Shown here: positions 45,938-56,904 of the stretch, one piece after another
How the letters are laid out: every line of letters begins with the position of its first letter
Numbering within the stretch: the first letter of the stretch is position 1
Assembly (NCBI RefSeq): GCF_028583425.1
Contig: NC_072801.1
Coordinates: 14,590,001-14,654,000 of the forward strand
Source of the DNA: Eublepharis macularius
Lineage: Eukaryota; Chordata; Lepidosauria; Squamata; Eublepharidae
Length of the DNA: 64,000 nt
Direction: 5' to 3'
Notes under the pieces: model-generated
Database searches by the model: none
What the model was told of the DNA's origin: nothing
The model's input: the letters and a program-made list of their open reading frames with translations, nothing else
Translations under genes and position numbers: made by a program

Positions 45938-47100
45938 AGAAAAAAAGTCCAGTGGCACCTTAGAGAATAACAATGTTTATTTCAGCACAAGCTTCCGTGA
46001 GTCAGGGTTCATTGATCAGATGCTATGAAGAGGAAATAATTTTGTAGATTTTTAGAAGGAAAATTAGGAGGGGGAGGGAGGAAAATGGGGCAGAGAGAGG
46101 CTTGGTGAGAATCTTGTCATAAATCTTTCAGGTCTGAATATCTGTGCAAGCTGACGTATCTAAGGGATGATGAGAGAGGTCAGAGGTCCCAGCAGATAAA
46201 CAACATATAATAAAGTAGGATAAATGCAACTAAATCATAAGCATAAGAAGCATAAGATGAATTGACATCAGTAAAAAGTTACACTGCGATGCAGCATGTC
46301 AAGGTGAGAGAATTAAAGTTTCTTAAAAATGGACTCTGTTGAGCTATTAGAAAGTGTAATGGAAAGGAAATCCAAGTCTCTGTTTAAGCCAGGATGAGGC
46401 ACAGTGTTTTAATTTCTTGATGAGCTCTAGTTCAGCACTTTCACATTATATATTCCCTTTGGGGTGTTCTTGTGTTTGTTTTGCAGAATAGCAACTTTCA
46501 GATCTGCAACAAGATGTCTAGGAAGATTAAAGTTTCCCTTCCGGTTTCTGAATGTTGTGATTTCCTGTGTTGCATTTGTGTTCATTGATTCACACAGGGA
46601 CCATCCCTGTTTGTCAAGCGTCGATAGTAGAAAGGCATTTTTGCCACATGATGGCATGTATTCAATTGGATGGTATGCCAAGCGGATGAGCCCAGGATGG
46701 TGTAAGGTCCCATCACAGTATACGAGGGGACAAAGTTGGCCTCTAGGTCTGCCACGGGGTTCGGTTCCTGGGTGTGTGTGTGTCTGTTGAGAGGCCTTGC
46801 TTCTTGCCCTATCATTTACCTGCAGACAGAGCAATGTGCTTGGAACATATCTGTGCCGGGTGGATGTCTGTGCAATTCTAGCCTGTCGTGTGTCGATTCC
46901 TCCAAGGAGGGCAGGCATCCTGGGTCAAAGGGTCACGGCTGAGGTCTTTAGAGCGCACTCAGATCAAACGCCAGAGAGGATAACTTCCTGCAGTTTGGGC
47001 CTCTCTTTTCCAACCTGGTCTGTGTTAGACACAAAGGTCGCCCGCTCCCCCCTCGATCCTGCATTCTCGCTTTTGATCTCTGTGGCATGGGTGTGAGACA
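45938..47100 (-). repeat. Unclassified repeat with R1-like end and an open frame
   Basis: The left edge 'gtccagtggcaccttagaga...tttatttcagcacaagcttc' is an R1 tail in minus orientation. Leftward-reading sequence continues to a 163-codon open frame at 46427-46918. If one element, this may be a longer R1 member. I do not recognise the family, and the right boundary is uncertain. Confidence 0.4.
46427..46918 (-). CDS. Unrecognised 163-codon open frame in a repeat
   Basis: The C-terminal half ('LDKQGWSLCESMNTNATQEI' and on to 'LPRHLVADLKVAIL') looks protein-like, with normal composition and no simple repeats. The N-terminal half is Thr/Arg-rich and may be spurious. I know no family for it. It could be the decayed end of a mobile-element protein. 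No host gene is expected here by synteny. Confidence 0.25.
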   Translation of the reverse strand: MPALLGGIDTRQARIAQTSTRHRYVPSTLLCLQVNDRARSKASQQTHTHPGTEPRGRPRGQLCPLVYCDGTLHHPGLIRLAYHPIEYMPSCGKNAFLLSTLDKQGWSLCESMNTNATQEITTFRNRKGNFNLPRHLVADLKVAILQNKHKNTPKGIYNVKVLN

Positions 47101-47147
47101 TCTAAGCGTGGTGTGTGAAATACACTGGCCCAGCAAGGGGGTCAGGA

Positions 47148-47232
47148 ATTTCTTTTTCTTTCTCTTTTTCTCTTTTTCTCTTTTTCTCTTTTTCTCTTTT
47201 TCTCTTTTTCTCTTTTTCTCTTTTTCTCTTTT

Positions 47233-47291
<59 letters not shown>
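47148..47291. repeat. Pyrimidine microsatellite, (CTTTTT)n then (CTTT)n
   Basis: About 144 bases of pure C/T on the plus strand: tandem six-base units, then tandem four-base units. Such mirror-symmetric purine/pyrimidine tracts can form triplex DNA. Open frames through it are artefacts of the repeat. Confidence 0.95.
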
Positions 47292-47734
47292 CAACATTTA
47301 TCATCTTTTCTGTTAACCCCGAAAATATTTGTGCCCTGCTTGTACATCCACTTGGCCTCACAGCTGATGGGCGAGAGAGCTGTAGAAAGTGGAATGCTAC
47401 TAATGCTAGCGGGGAAGTGGACCAGGAGCAAATTGCCAGAGCTTTGCACCCATCTCGTCCTTCTGCTTTTTATGTAGATCTCTGGGATGGTATCAGCTCT
47501 GTGGAAATGTGAGTCTCTTTCTCCCCCTTTCCACGGTCACTCCCTTTTATGGTAAAATTGTAACCGTGTCCATTAAGATGCGCAGAGCCTTGTTAACAGA
47601 GTGGGATTATAAATCTAAATTGGTAAAATTGTCTTCGTTCCTGAGAGTTCTGGCTGTTTGGCTGAATGCTCCTAGTGCTTCCCCACTCTTCATTTCTGAA
47701 ATAGGAGGGCTAGATATACAACATGAGGGCTACA

Positions 47735-47830
47735 TGTCCCTGTCTGACAAAGAGAGCTTGACTCTGGAAAGCTTATACCCTGAAAAAACTTTTGGGTCTT
47801 TCAGTTGCTATTGGTCTCGAACCTGGCTCA
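47735..47830 (+). repeat. R1 tail repeat
   Basis: 'tgtctgacaaagagagcttg', 'ctggaaagcttataccctga' and 'ttgctattggtctcgaacct' follow the order of the copy at 29590-29705, so both are R1-type tails. Confidence 0.55.
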
Positions 47831-48867
47831 TCTAGATTTACAAAACAGCAGAATGAAGTGACAGAGTGCCAAGACGTTTTTCTCCCATGTAAAAAGTCCC
47901 CTGCAATCAGAAAGCAAGCCTCTTGGGGAGAAATCTTCTTGTACTAGTTTTCTATTGGCACGTGTAGGGTCTCTGTATGTGTTTTGTGGCACAATATTAA
48001 TGCCTGAGGGACATTCCTCTTGATTGGTTTTCTTTGGGAGGGGTCAGGTCCTTTCCTAGCATTGCTTTGATTGAGAAGCTGCCACTACAGTATGGTACAG
48101 TATGGCTAAGCCCACTCCCCAGAGACACACACGTTGTATGAGAAAGAGATCTTATCAAGGTAGCTCACTTTCAAGCAACCCCCCCCCCCAGCAACACTAT
48201 TTAAGAGGCGTGACTTCCTGCATGAATCCCCAAATAGCCCCTGCCTGATGGGGCTTGTGTGGTTTGCAGTTGGCTCCCACCTTGAAATGGCCATCAAGAC
48301 TGGAGGAACAGGTATGCTGCAAGCCACCCTGAGGTGCAGGCAACATGCCACAGGTGGAAATAAATGTGGCTCTTTTGGCTGATGGCAACTGCAAATGTTG
48401 CTCTCTGTGAGCCGTGCAGCGAGTCCCGCTCTTAAGTCGATTCTCTCTTATGTATAAACTGACCCTTCCCAGCCTGTTTTATCAGTTAAAGGTTAAGTGT
48501 TGTCTCTTGACTACCACTTCCTGGGAGGTGTCATATGATGGATAGCTCCCTCCAAAGAATTGATACCGATCCATAAAAATCACTTAGTATCCTTCTCCCT
48601 TGCCACGCTTGATTTCTAAGGGCAGGTGGACATGCAAGTGCTTCCCTGCAGATGGAAATGGTATGGCCCAGGCACACATTAGTCCTCTCAGTGAGACTTA
48701 AGCCTGGAGGGCCAGGTTCTTTAGAAGGGTGCGCAGGTGTGCTCAACTGAACCGAGCAAGGAATACATTTGTTGGCTGGTTTGGTTGCTTTCGTGCTGGT
48801 GGTTTTAGCACATGAAGCCTGTTCCTAAAGGAAGCATTTGAAGAGAAGTTTTCATCCTAGAAAGGAA

Positions 48868-49079
48868 TACAAAGAAATATATCAAGAAATGGTTATGCTA
48901 GGGCATTTCCTATCCCATATAATTGCTATTACTGCTGTATAGTTAATTGTATTTAGATTCCATCAGTTTAAATCTACCCCAGTTCTAGTTACTATATATT
49001 GTTACAGGTTTGTTGGTAGTTTAAACTGTTATGTTTTTTATTGTTGGGGAAAAAAATTAAATAACTTTTTAAAAAAAAT
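48868..49079 (+). repeat. Possible L1-type 3' end
   Basis: Noncoding sequence ending 'gggaaaaaaattaaataact' then 'ttttaaaaaaaa' resembles an L1 3' UTR with a poly(A). A short possible duplication 'gaaagga' flanks it. Weak. Confidence 0.3.
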
Positions 49080-51768
49080 GTGAAAGGAAATTGGAGGGAG
49101 AAAATCTGTGACCGCTGTTCAAGAAGGCCGTCTGTGGATAAGTTCTCAATAGTGATGTAATCTGAATGATAATATTTGATGGCCTGGCACTGCGAGGCCT
49201 TCCAATCCTGGGCAAAGGCTTTCTTATCTTAGCACAGAAACCCAAACAGGCACGTGCAGTTCCCCACTGGGAGTCACTTTTAAGCACTTTGAAACCTTAT
49301 GATAGCGAGACGCTAAGCGACTGGAGCGAATCTGGGAGAGACTTGGGGAGGGAGGCATCTGCCTAGTCCAAAGTAGCTCAGATAGATTTTGATAGTAAGG
49401 CATAAAACTCCAGTGAAGAGCGCCCCCTCCTCTGAATTCATAGGAAATAGCGGTCCATTGGGAAGTCCTGTTGGTCCAGGTCTAGTGAAGCTTTAGCGCC
49501 TCTAAACGTCAGTGGGGTTCGTAGTTGTACTTTTCACCGTCCGGGGCTCATTCTAAGCAGAGCACAATGCCTAGCTTGTTCTTCTGCTTGGGATGGCAGA
49601 AAGGAGAGCAAGACCTTTCCCAGAGCTGCCTCAGCCTCCAGCTGTGGTGAAAGGCCCAGGGACACCAGTGGACCGGAAGGCTGGCAGCCCTTCTTGAATG
49701 GCACGGAAGAGCTGCCACCCAAGGCAGTGCCCGGCATAGAATATAGCAAATGTATAAGGTTTGAACAGACGGGATGGTAAGTCACATCAGGTTCAGTGAT
49801 TGTAGTTTCCCAAAGTATTATTATTGGGCTGTGAGCGACCACTGAAAAGGTCCTCTTGCTCACAGCCTCCAGGCTAGTTTCCGCTGGCCATGGAGCAGGA
49901 GCGGGTTTGTACAACCACAGTCCAAGGAAGAGAATCAGACGCGAGTCCTTTATGGGTACTCATGGGTACATTGACAGTAGTTGAATACAATCCGGCGGGG
50001 GGAGATTCATGAGCAGATTTTACCAGTATTTTTGAAAGGAAAAGAAAAGCCATGATGGTGGGGGGAAAGGCTTAATGTTGCCATCATGCGCCATTTCACC
50101 CCTGATGCTTTCATACCTTCTCTCTGGCTTGTGTGTGTTTGAATTTTGAAAGTACATAGAGAGGTAAGGGCTGTACTCCCTCTCCCGCCTCTGCCTGTAA
50201 TTCAACATGTGCCTTTGAACAATAGCTCATGCCAACCTCTGGGGAAAAATGGGTTTCAAGCATCTCCCAGTGTCCTGTCTGGCTCAGCTCTTTTTATGGC
50301 AGCTTTTTATGCCCCTTCTCTCTGTTCCAGGAGGATGACTTCTGTCTCTCAGCAGCAACAGAGCAGAGTTCTGTCCCATATTCAAAGCAACTTTTGTTTA
50401 ACCGGTGCTATTTCATGCTTTCCCCCCCGTTTTGCAGTATGAGAGCCAGAAACTTTGCTCTTTTGATGCCAAAGCCAGTGTTGGCATGGTGGCACTGATA
50501 TATGTGCAACTTTTCCTTGGCGTTTGGTGCTCAGAATTATACCGCCTTGGTATGTGGCGGGTCAGCCTCTTGATTTCTGCCCACCCAGATGGAAGGGCCC
50601 GGAGCCACTTACAGTCAGTTCTCCAGGGTGTTCTTTGATTCCCCATCCACCGGTTGAGTACCTTCTGTTTTGGCTGCTGACTGCAGTTGTCTGGGGGGGG
50701 GGGGGTGGCTTGTGCAGAAGCTTAAAGCAAAGAGAACCAATGGAGAATTCTCACCCCCAAAATGTGTCCAGGGATCTTCCCGGAGGTCTGGCCTTGCCTG
50801 AGCCCTGCAAGGTACCATCAGGCTCTCTCGGTGTCCCAGAAGCCAGTGGGTGTTCTCTCAGCCCAAAAGAATTCGCCCCACTCTCTGGGTTGGTGTCTGT
50901 CTCTTTTTGGGTAGGCTCTTCTCTGTTTCTCTCCCTCCCCCTTTGATCTCCTCCTCGTGTTTGTCCAGTCGATCAACCCAGACAGGGTTAGAGTCTGAGG
51001 TCAGTAGCTGTTCCATTCCAAACTCCCAGACACATCGGTGAGAGGGGAAGAGATTCAGGTTACAGCCCCCCCCCTCCTCTTCTCCCCGTATCCCCTCCTC
51101 ACACCCAGAGCAGCTTTATAACTGACCAGGGGTTAGATGTGCCTCTTGATATTCCCAAATGGTGGAGGCAAAAGTCAAGAGATTTTACAGCTTAAATATT
51201 TGTGCGTGGTTTGTTTTTTGGCACGTTTGCTTCTAACCTGGACCAAAGGCGCACCCTTATTTTGGGTGATTTAAGAACTTTTTGAAGGGACAGAAGTTGG
51301 ATCTGACCATCTCCTGAATGAGCGTTTAAAGATGGGACCGGTCTGTTGAGCTGTAGTGAGATGCTGATTTTTAGAGGGCCCTGTGGGTTTTTGGTGGCGG
51401 AAAGCAGTGTGTGGACTGGGTGCTAAGCATCGAAGGCAAGCCGTGGAGATGAGTTGGTGATAGGGGAAATTGAGATTGGGGGGAAAAGAGGAGCGATCTT
51501 TGTGTTGAAAACAAGAGCTTGCCTCCCTCCTCCCTCCCCCCCCCCCTTCCCGGCTCTGCTCTTCTTTGCGAATGTGATTGTTTTGTCTATCACACGAGGC
51601 GAAGTGGAAGACTTTTTTTTTCTGTTCCCCTCCTGGCTGGGGTGGGGAGAAAAACAGGAGGGCTGCCGGAGCCAGATGCCTTTCTGGACTTTGCTGGGAA
51701 AGGGATCCCGGAGAGACGTCTGTGAGAGCCGGCTTAGAGGGCCAGGCGGGGAGCGTCATCCAGACCCC

Positions 51769-51930
51769 ATGCTTTCCTCACTGATCCTCTCTCTGCTCTC
51801 CGTCCTGGCAGAAGGGGCCAGCCTGCGGCCGATCCAAACGAGCCACCTGGGGGTGTGCCCCAACCAGCTGAACCCCAACCTCTGGGTAGATGCACAGAGC
51901 ACCTGTGAAAGAGAGTGCCAGACGGACCGG
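51769..51930 (+). CDS. WFIKKN1: WFIKKN1 coding exon 1 of 2 (secreted multidomain protein)
   Basis: The two exons (51769-51930 and 53694-55187) join in phase 0 to 551 codons, against about 548 in human WFIKKN1. The family is secreted. It carries WAP, follistatin/Kazal, Ig, two Kunitz and NTR domains, and binds GDF8/GDF11-type TGF-beta ligands. This exon codes a signal peptide (MLSSLILSLLSVLAEGAS, residues 1-18) and the first half of the WAP domain, including 'GVCPNQLNPNLWVDAQSTCE' (C30, C46, C50). The start at 51769 was chosen because it directly opens the hydrophobic signal. The frame is open further upstream to an ATG at 51454, but that extension has no signal character. Donor gtgagt at 51931. 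Confidence 0.93.
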
Positions 51931-53693
51931 GTGAGTGCTGCCTTGGTGCTGCCACGGGGCTGCTTGGGTGCAAGATGCCTTTTTATGGGAAAGGAGGGTG
52001 AAGGCAGTCGTTATGGGGAGGGTCTGTAGCGCCATGTGCTTTGCCTGTGTAAGTGGCCTAGGTTTCATGCTTGGCACCCAGAACAGCAAAGCTGGGAATC
52101 CCCTCTGCCACAGAGACCAGGAAAATGCTGCCAAGTGGAAAGGGGGTCATTTTAAGAGGGCAGGGAATACTTATGGGATGATCTACACTTTGGGCTGCTA
52201 AATTAGCCCCATTGTAGAGAGAGCCCTTCCCTATCAGCATAAAGAGTTGTGCTTAGATTAACAGCTTTTCTTGCACATCTGCCTTTGAAGATGTTTCCTT
52301 GATGTGTATATTTTGGTCACATGTGGCCCCATGGCCTACATTTACTGCTACTGTTGGGCCTGCCCCCCCCCTGCTTTTTTCCTGTCTGGGAGTTGAGACA
52401 GCTTTATTGGGGGGGGGGGGTGGAATTTTTTCCTGCCCAGCCAGCTATATGATATGCAGGAGGTGGTCTTATACCATGCTGGGGTGCATTGAGACATCAG
52501 GATTTTAAGTGCCATGGAAGAGGGGAGAAATTGATCTCATCCACCCTGCTGGCATTTTGACGGGGCTTGTATGGAAAAGGAAGGTGAATTAGCGACAGTT
52601 TGCATTGTTCACCTTGGGCTACAAAGTAAGAGGGACCAGCCCTCAGGTATCACCACATTTCCAAGGAGAGGAGAAAGGAATGAGCGTTTCCAGCAAAGTG
52701 TACAGTGAAATGCATAACATCTGTGCAGATGTTAGCAGGCAAAGGCCAGTTCACGTTTTTTAGTTGCTGCTCTGGGCAGGCGTTCATAGTTATGAGAACT
52801 GCTGTACAGCTGAATAGATTCTTGTGCACGTGTGGCTGTGACTCAGTGATGGGTATAGGGTAAAGGCAGTGCAACCCACCCACGAACGTTCACAGAGTGC
52901 AGTCACAATGTTTGGAAAGCAAAGAAGAAAATTCTTTACTCAAATACCTGGGGTGCAGCGTTGTTTCCACAGGGTCCCTTGAGGATGGTTGATGTTCCCC
53001 ATGTCCCGTTCTCACCCATGCAAAGTGCATAGGCAGTGTCTCAGGATCCATGTGGGCTGCATAGAGAAGGGAACGATTTCCTGGCGCCAGCCAATCCATG
53101 CACGTCCCTTATCCCAGGCGATGGGGTTTGCATGTATCAGGAGAGACAGTATTGTGACTGGGCACTGAGTTGGATGTTGCCACTTTATTGGTAACACCCA
53201 TGCTATGTGGATAGATTGGTCTGGTGGCTGTACCTTGTTCTATGTCTGGTGAAGTGACCCGTAAAAAGATTATGGGGGAAACCTCTACCTTAATCTTTAA
53301 ACTGCCACAGCACCCCTTTTGTATCCTTCTGCTACGGACTAATCCAAGCCCCATTTGGAATTATTGTTGAGATATAGCAGGAGCGACACACTTTGACTGC
53401 TGCTGTGCATTAAAATAGCTCTTCTGTGGGGTTGAGTTAGGAGCTCAGAGTCTTCGTGGAGTGAAACGATTGTGATGGTTGTACTCGAGTGAGGGGGGCA
53501 TTTTAGAAACTCTAAGTTAGTCTCGCCCCTTTAGAGAGATGATGTGTTTTCACTGAAGATAACGGTCTGGGGTGTATGATTAAATAGCAACCTGGTCAAG
53601 TTGAGGCGACAACTTACGAGGAGCCTACTATGAAAGGGAGGCTGTAAGCTCTCTGAGCTAGACTTTAAATGTTTGTTCTCACTTTTCCTACAG
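51931..53693 (+). other. WFIKKN1: WFIKKN1 single coding intron
   Basis: About 1.8 kb splits the WAP domain between its cysteines, at the same point as the human intron as I recall it. No recognised repeat except G and C runs. Acceptor 'ttttcctacag'. Confidence 0.7.
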
Positions 53694-55187
53694 GATTGCG
53701 AGGGCTTTGAGAAATGTTGCACCAATGTCTGTGGCCTGCGGAGTTGCGTGGCTGCCCGTTACGCCGATGGAAGCCTGTCCTCTCCAGAGCTGGCACGGGA
53801 GGCCACATGCGAGAGCTTCGTTTGCACGCAGCAGGGCTCCAATTGTGATGTCTGGGATGGGCAGCCCGTCTGCAAGTGCAAAGACAGGTGTGAGAAAGAG
53901 CCCAATTTCACCTGTGCCTCTGATGGACTCACTTACTATAATAAGTGCTATATGGATGCTGAGGCTTGCATCCGAGGCGTTGGCCTGGCCGTGGTACCTT
54001 GCAAATACATTTTTGCCTGGCCTGACGCCAGCCCGGCACCAACAGAGACGACGGCCCGCCCAACTCCTGGAGCTGCTGCCGAGGCACCGGTCCCACCAGC
54101 ACTCTATAACAACCCGTTTCACCGGTCAGTGTACGTGGGCGGGACTGTCAGCTTCCACTGTGACGTGAGCGGGCGGCCACGCCCTGACATCACGTGGGAA
54201 AAGCAGAGTGACCGCCAGGAAAACTTCATTATGCGTCCCGATCGAATGTACGGCAACGTAGTGGTGACCAACATCGGGCAGCTTGTGGTCTACAATGCGC
54301 AGCCAGAAGATGCTGGAGTCTACACATGCACAGCCAGGAATGCTGCTGGTCTTCTCCGAGCAGACTTTCCCCTCTCGGTCATTGAGAGAGAGCGCTCTGG
54401 ATGGGAGCCGAGGGCACCAGGCATCTCACGTCTCCCTCCTGGAGAGTGCCTGAAGGAACCGGATAAACGGGACTGCGAGGCCTACCGAGTCCGCTGGCAT
54501 TTTGACTCAAAGAAGGGGTCATGTTCCACATTCCGCTATGGAGGATGTGGTGGTAACCGGAACCGCTTTGAAACATATGAGGAGTGCCGCCTGGCTTGTG
54601 CCGATAATGCAGTCGACCCGTGCTCCCTTCCTGTGGTGCAGGGTCCCTGCAAGGACTGGGAGCCCCGTTGGGCCTACAATCGTCTGATGAAGCGGTGTCA
54701 TTCCTTCATCTACGGAGGCTGCGAAGGCAATGAGAACAACTTCGAGAGCAAGGAGAACTGCGAGGACATTTGCCCCTTCCTCAAGACGTCCCGCTGCAAA
54801 GCATGCCGCCTGAAGAGCAAGATGGTTTCGAGCCTGTGCCGCAGCGACTTTGCCATTGTGGGGCGGCTGATGGAAGTTGTGGAAGACCAGGACTCTGGCA
54901 TCGCCCGCTTTGCTTTGGATGACATCTTGAAGGATGAGAAGATGGGTCTCAGGTTCTTTGACATCAAGTATTTGGAGGTGACCTTGTCGGATATGGACTG
55001 GAACTGCCCCTGTCCCAATATGACTGCCGAGGACGGGCCTCTCATCATCATGGGGGAGGTGCATGATGGCATGGCGGTTCTCGACCCTGACAGCTATGTT
55101 CGAGCTGCCAATGACAAGCGTGTCAAGAAGATCCATGAGCTTCTGGAGAAAAAGACCTGTGAGCTTCTTGACCGGTTCCGGGACTAG
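53694..55187 (+). CDS. WFIKKN1: WFIKKN1 coding exon 2 of 2
   Basis: Codes residues 55-551. The WAP domain is completed with C56, C62, C63, C67 and C72, giving all eight cysteines of a four-disulfide core. A follistatin/Kazal domain follows at about 93-157, a Pro/Thr linker at 163-190, an Ig domain at about 195-285 (C210, W222, Y264-x-C266), Kunitz 1 at 306-356 and Kunitz 2 at 364-414, each with six cysteines and 'YGGC' then 'GN'. An NTR domain runs from C422 to the end. By position, the P1 residue of Kunitz 2 is Lys374, which fits trypsin-like inhibition; that of Kunitz 1 is Glu316, which does not. The stop TAG is at 55185-55187. The ATG at 53673 is in the intron and is not a start. Confidence 0.95.
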   Translation, partial: DCEGFEKCCTNVCGLRSCVAARYADGSLSSPELAREATCESFVCTQQGSNCDVWDGQPVCKCKDRCEKEPNFTCASDGLTYYNKCYMDAEACIRGVGLAVVPCKYIFAWPDASPAPTETTARPTPGAAAEAPVPPALYNNPFHRSVYVGGTVSFHCDVSGRPRPDITWEKQSDRQENFIMRPDRMYGNVVVTNIGQLVVYNAQPEDAGVYTCTARNAAGLLRADFPLSVIERERSGWEPRAPGISRLPPGECLKEPDKRDCEAYRVRWHFDSKKGSCSTFRYGGCGGNRNRFETYEECRLACADNAVDPCSLPVVQGPCKDWEPRWAYNRLMKRCHSFIYGGCEGNENNFESKENCEDICPFLKTSRCKACRLKSKMVSSLCRSDFAIVGRLMEVVEDQDSGIARFALDDILKDEKMGLRFFDIKYLEVTLSDMDWNCPCPNMTAEDGPLIIMGEVHDGMAVLDPDSYVRAANDKRVKKIHELLEKKTCELLDRFRD

Positions 55188-55535
55188 CATCAGTGGATTT
55201 CCTCTGTGGATGAGGGAGGAGCCGCAAGACAGTCCATCTCTGACTGCCCTTGCTGTTAAGCTAAACCTGGTGGGGCTGCCCCTCTTAGAAAACCCACGTG
55301 TCGCTGAAGGGATGGACGGAAATGAATCCTGATGTCCTCACCCTGGGCCACCCTGTGATCCAGCCTCCCATTTTGGAACATTTTGCGATTATTATCAGTT
55401 TTCTGTTATAATGAGCTTCACTATGCTTGCAACTACCTATTTGTCTGTTTTTGTTTGAGCTGTAATTTATCTTTTGGTGCCTGTACAACTCTGCCCTGAC
55501 CTGTGTAAAATTAAAAGAACTTTTTGTGCTTTCCC
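55188..55535 (+). other. WFIKKN1: WFIKKN1 3' UTR
   Basis: Short noncoding tail ending about 20 bases after an ATTAAA signal at 55510-55515, which is followed by a T-rich stretch. Confidence 0.7.
55510..55515 (+). terminator. WFIKKN1: ATTAAA poly(A) signal of WFIKKN1
   Basis: attaaa in 'tgtaaaattaaaagaac', with 'tttttgtgctttcc' downstream as a U/GU-rich element. Confidence 0.65.
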
Positions 55536-56647
55536 CCCCAGGCATGGGTTGTTGTCTTCTGTCCGTGTCCTCAACCTCTTTCAGATTTGTTGTGTGGGGT
55601 GGAATGGGAAGGGGAGGGGTGGATGAGTTTTGTTTTGAACATTCTGTATAAGGAGTAGATAGCTGATTAAGGACTTGATGCCTAAACTCTGTGTTCCCTG
55701 TGTCATGCATGGTGATGAGAATGTTTTACGGTCTTCTGCTTATTCAATTACTCTGTAGAAGATACTACAAGGAATGCTGTTTCAATCTTTCTGGTTTTAA
55801 ACTTGCTGGCTTCTTTTTCCATATACACGTTCCTTCCTCAGCCATTTTGGCATTTGGATAGGTTGCAAAGGCAAAGGAATCTCCATTTGATTCTGAATGG
55901 CGGAGAGATCTTTGACATGCCTCCCCCCGAAGATGGCCTGTGGTAAGACTGAGGAGGGTGTCAGTGGGCGCTTGGTTTCTCAGTCCATTTGTGAAAATAA
56001 CTGAAAATGTCGTGTGCTTTCTCCTGTCTATGGAGTGGGGCAGCCTCAGTTGCCGGGAAAGTTCCACCTGTGGACACAAGGCGGCTTACAGACTTTTGGG
56101 GACTTCAGAGGGAGGGGCTTCCCTTGGGGGCAGGCAGTAGGTTGAGGCTTCTTTTGTTACGAGAACGAGATGCGTCCCGTTCTTGGATGTTTGTTTCACA
56201 GCCGGTGCTCTTTTGCTGAAAGTGGCAGATGAGAGAGCACCCTTGGGTGAAGGCCTCTTGGTGGTCCACCTTCCTCCGGGCTCCAGATGGGAGTCTGAGT
56301 GACAGCTACAGGTGAGCAGGTGGCCTCCCCTCCCTTTTCTGGCTGGTGTGTTGTGCGAAGGAACTTTTGTGGGCAATGGCATCACAGAGGCGTGAGGGGT
56401 AGGAAGCCTCTTTTCTGCCCTGCTTACCCCGTGGGAGGAAGGACTTGCTCCAGACAACTATTCACCGTCCTTCCATACGATTGTTAACACACAGTTGTGA
56501 CTACATCAAGTGTGGGACTGCGGGCCTACACAACGCAGAAGACTGTGTGAGGGACTGGAGCTTTGTTCTTCACTTCTTCTGGGCCCTTCTGATGGAGAGG
56601 TTGAGCAGAGGAGGGGAGGGAGCCCATTCCAGTCTGTTGGTTGGATG
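55536..56647. other. Intergenic, WFIKKN1 to METTL26, first part
   Basis: No exon, RNA or clear repeat recognised. Confidence 0.4.
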
Positions 56648-56904
56648 CAGGGCTTTTTTTCAGCAGGAAGACGGTGGAATGGAGTTCTGGAACCTCTTGA
56701 AAATGGTCACATGGCCAGTGGCCCTGCCCCCTGATCTCCAGACAGAGGGGAGTTGAGATTGCCCTCCGCGCCACAGCACGGAGGGCTATCTCAACTCCCC
56801 TCTGTCTGGAGATCAGGGGGCGGGGCCACGGGCCATGTGACCATTTTCTCCGAGGGCAACCCACTGAGTTCCACCACCTCTTTTCCCAGAAAAAAAAAGC
56901 CCTG
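56648..56904 (+). mobile_element. Fold-back hAT-type MITE, copy 4
   Basis: Starts cagggctttttttcag and ends aaaaaaaaagccctg. Flanking octamers gttggatg (56640-56647) and gttggacg (56905-56912) match at 7 of 8 bases. It has the same palindromic core as the other three copies. Confidence 0.85.

Larger units (their letters stand above)
47292..51650. other. Intergenic upstream of WFIKKN1
   Basis: Contains an R1 tail at 47735-47830 and a possible L1-like 3' end at 48868-49079. The 5' UTR and promoter of WFIKKN1 must lie near its right edge. I see no TATA box or CpG island there, only a C run and GC-rich sequence at 51520-51560. Confidence 0.4.

Noticed and set aside
47087-47512. Leu/Phe/Ser-rich frames of 120 to 141 codons
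   Set aside because: Reading frames of a pyrimidine microsatellite, not a membrane protein.
51454-51768. Upstream in-frame extension of WFIKKN1 exon 1
   Set aside because: Open by chance. The ATG at 51769 directly opens a signal peptide and gives the family's usual length.
54519-55190. 223-codon minus open frame opposite WFIKKN1 exon 2
   Set aside because: It is the antisense shadow of a strongly supported coding exon and has no recognisable domain.
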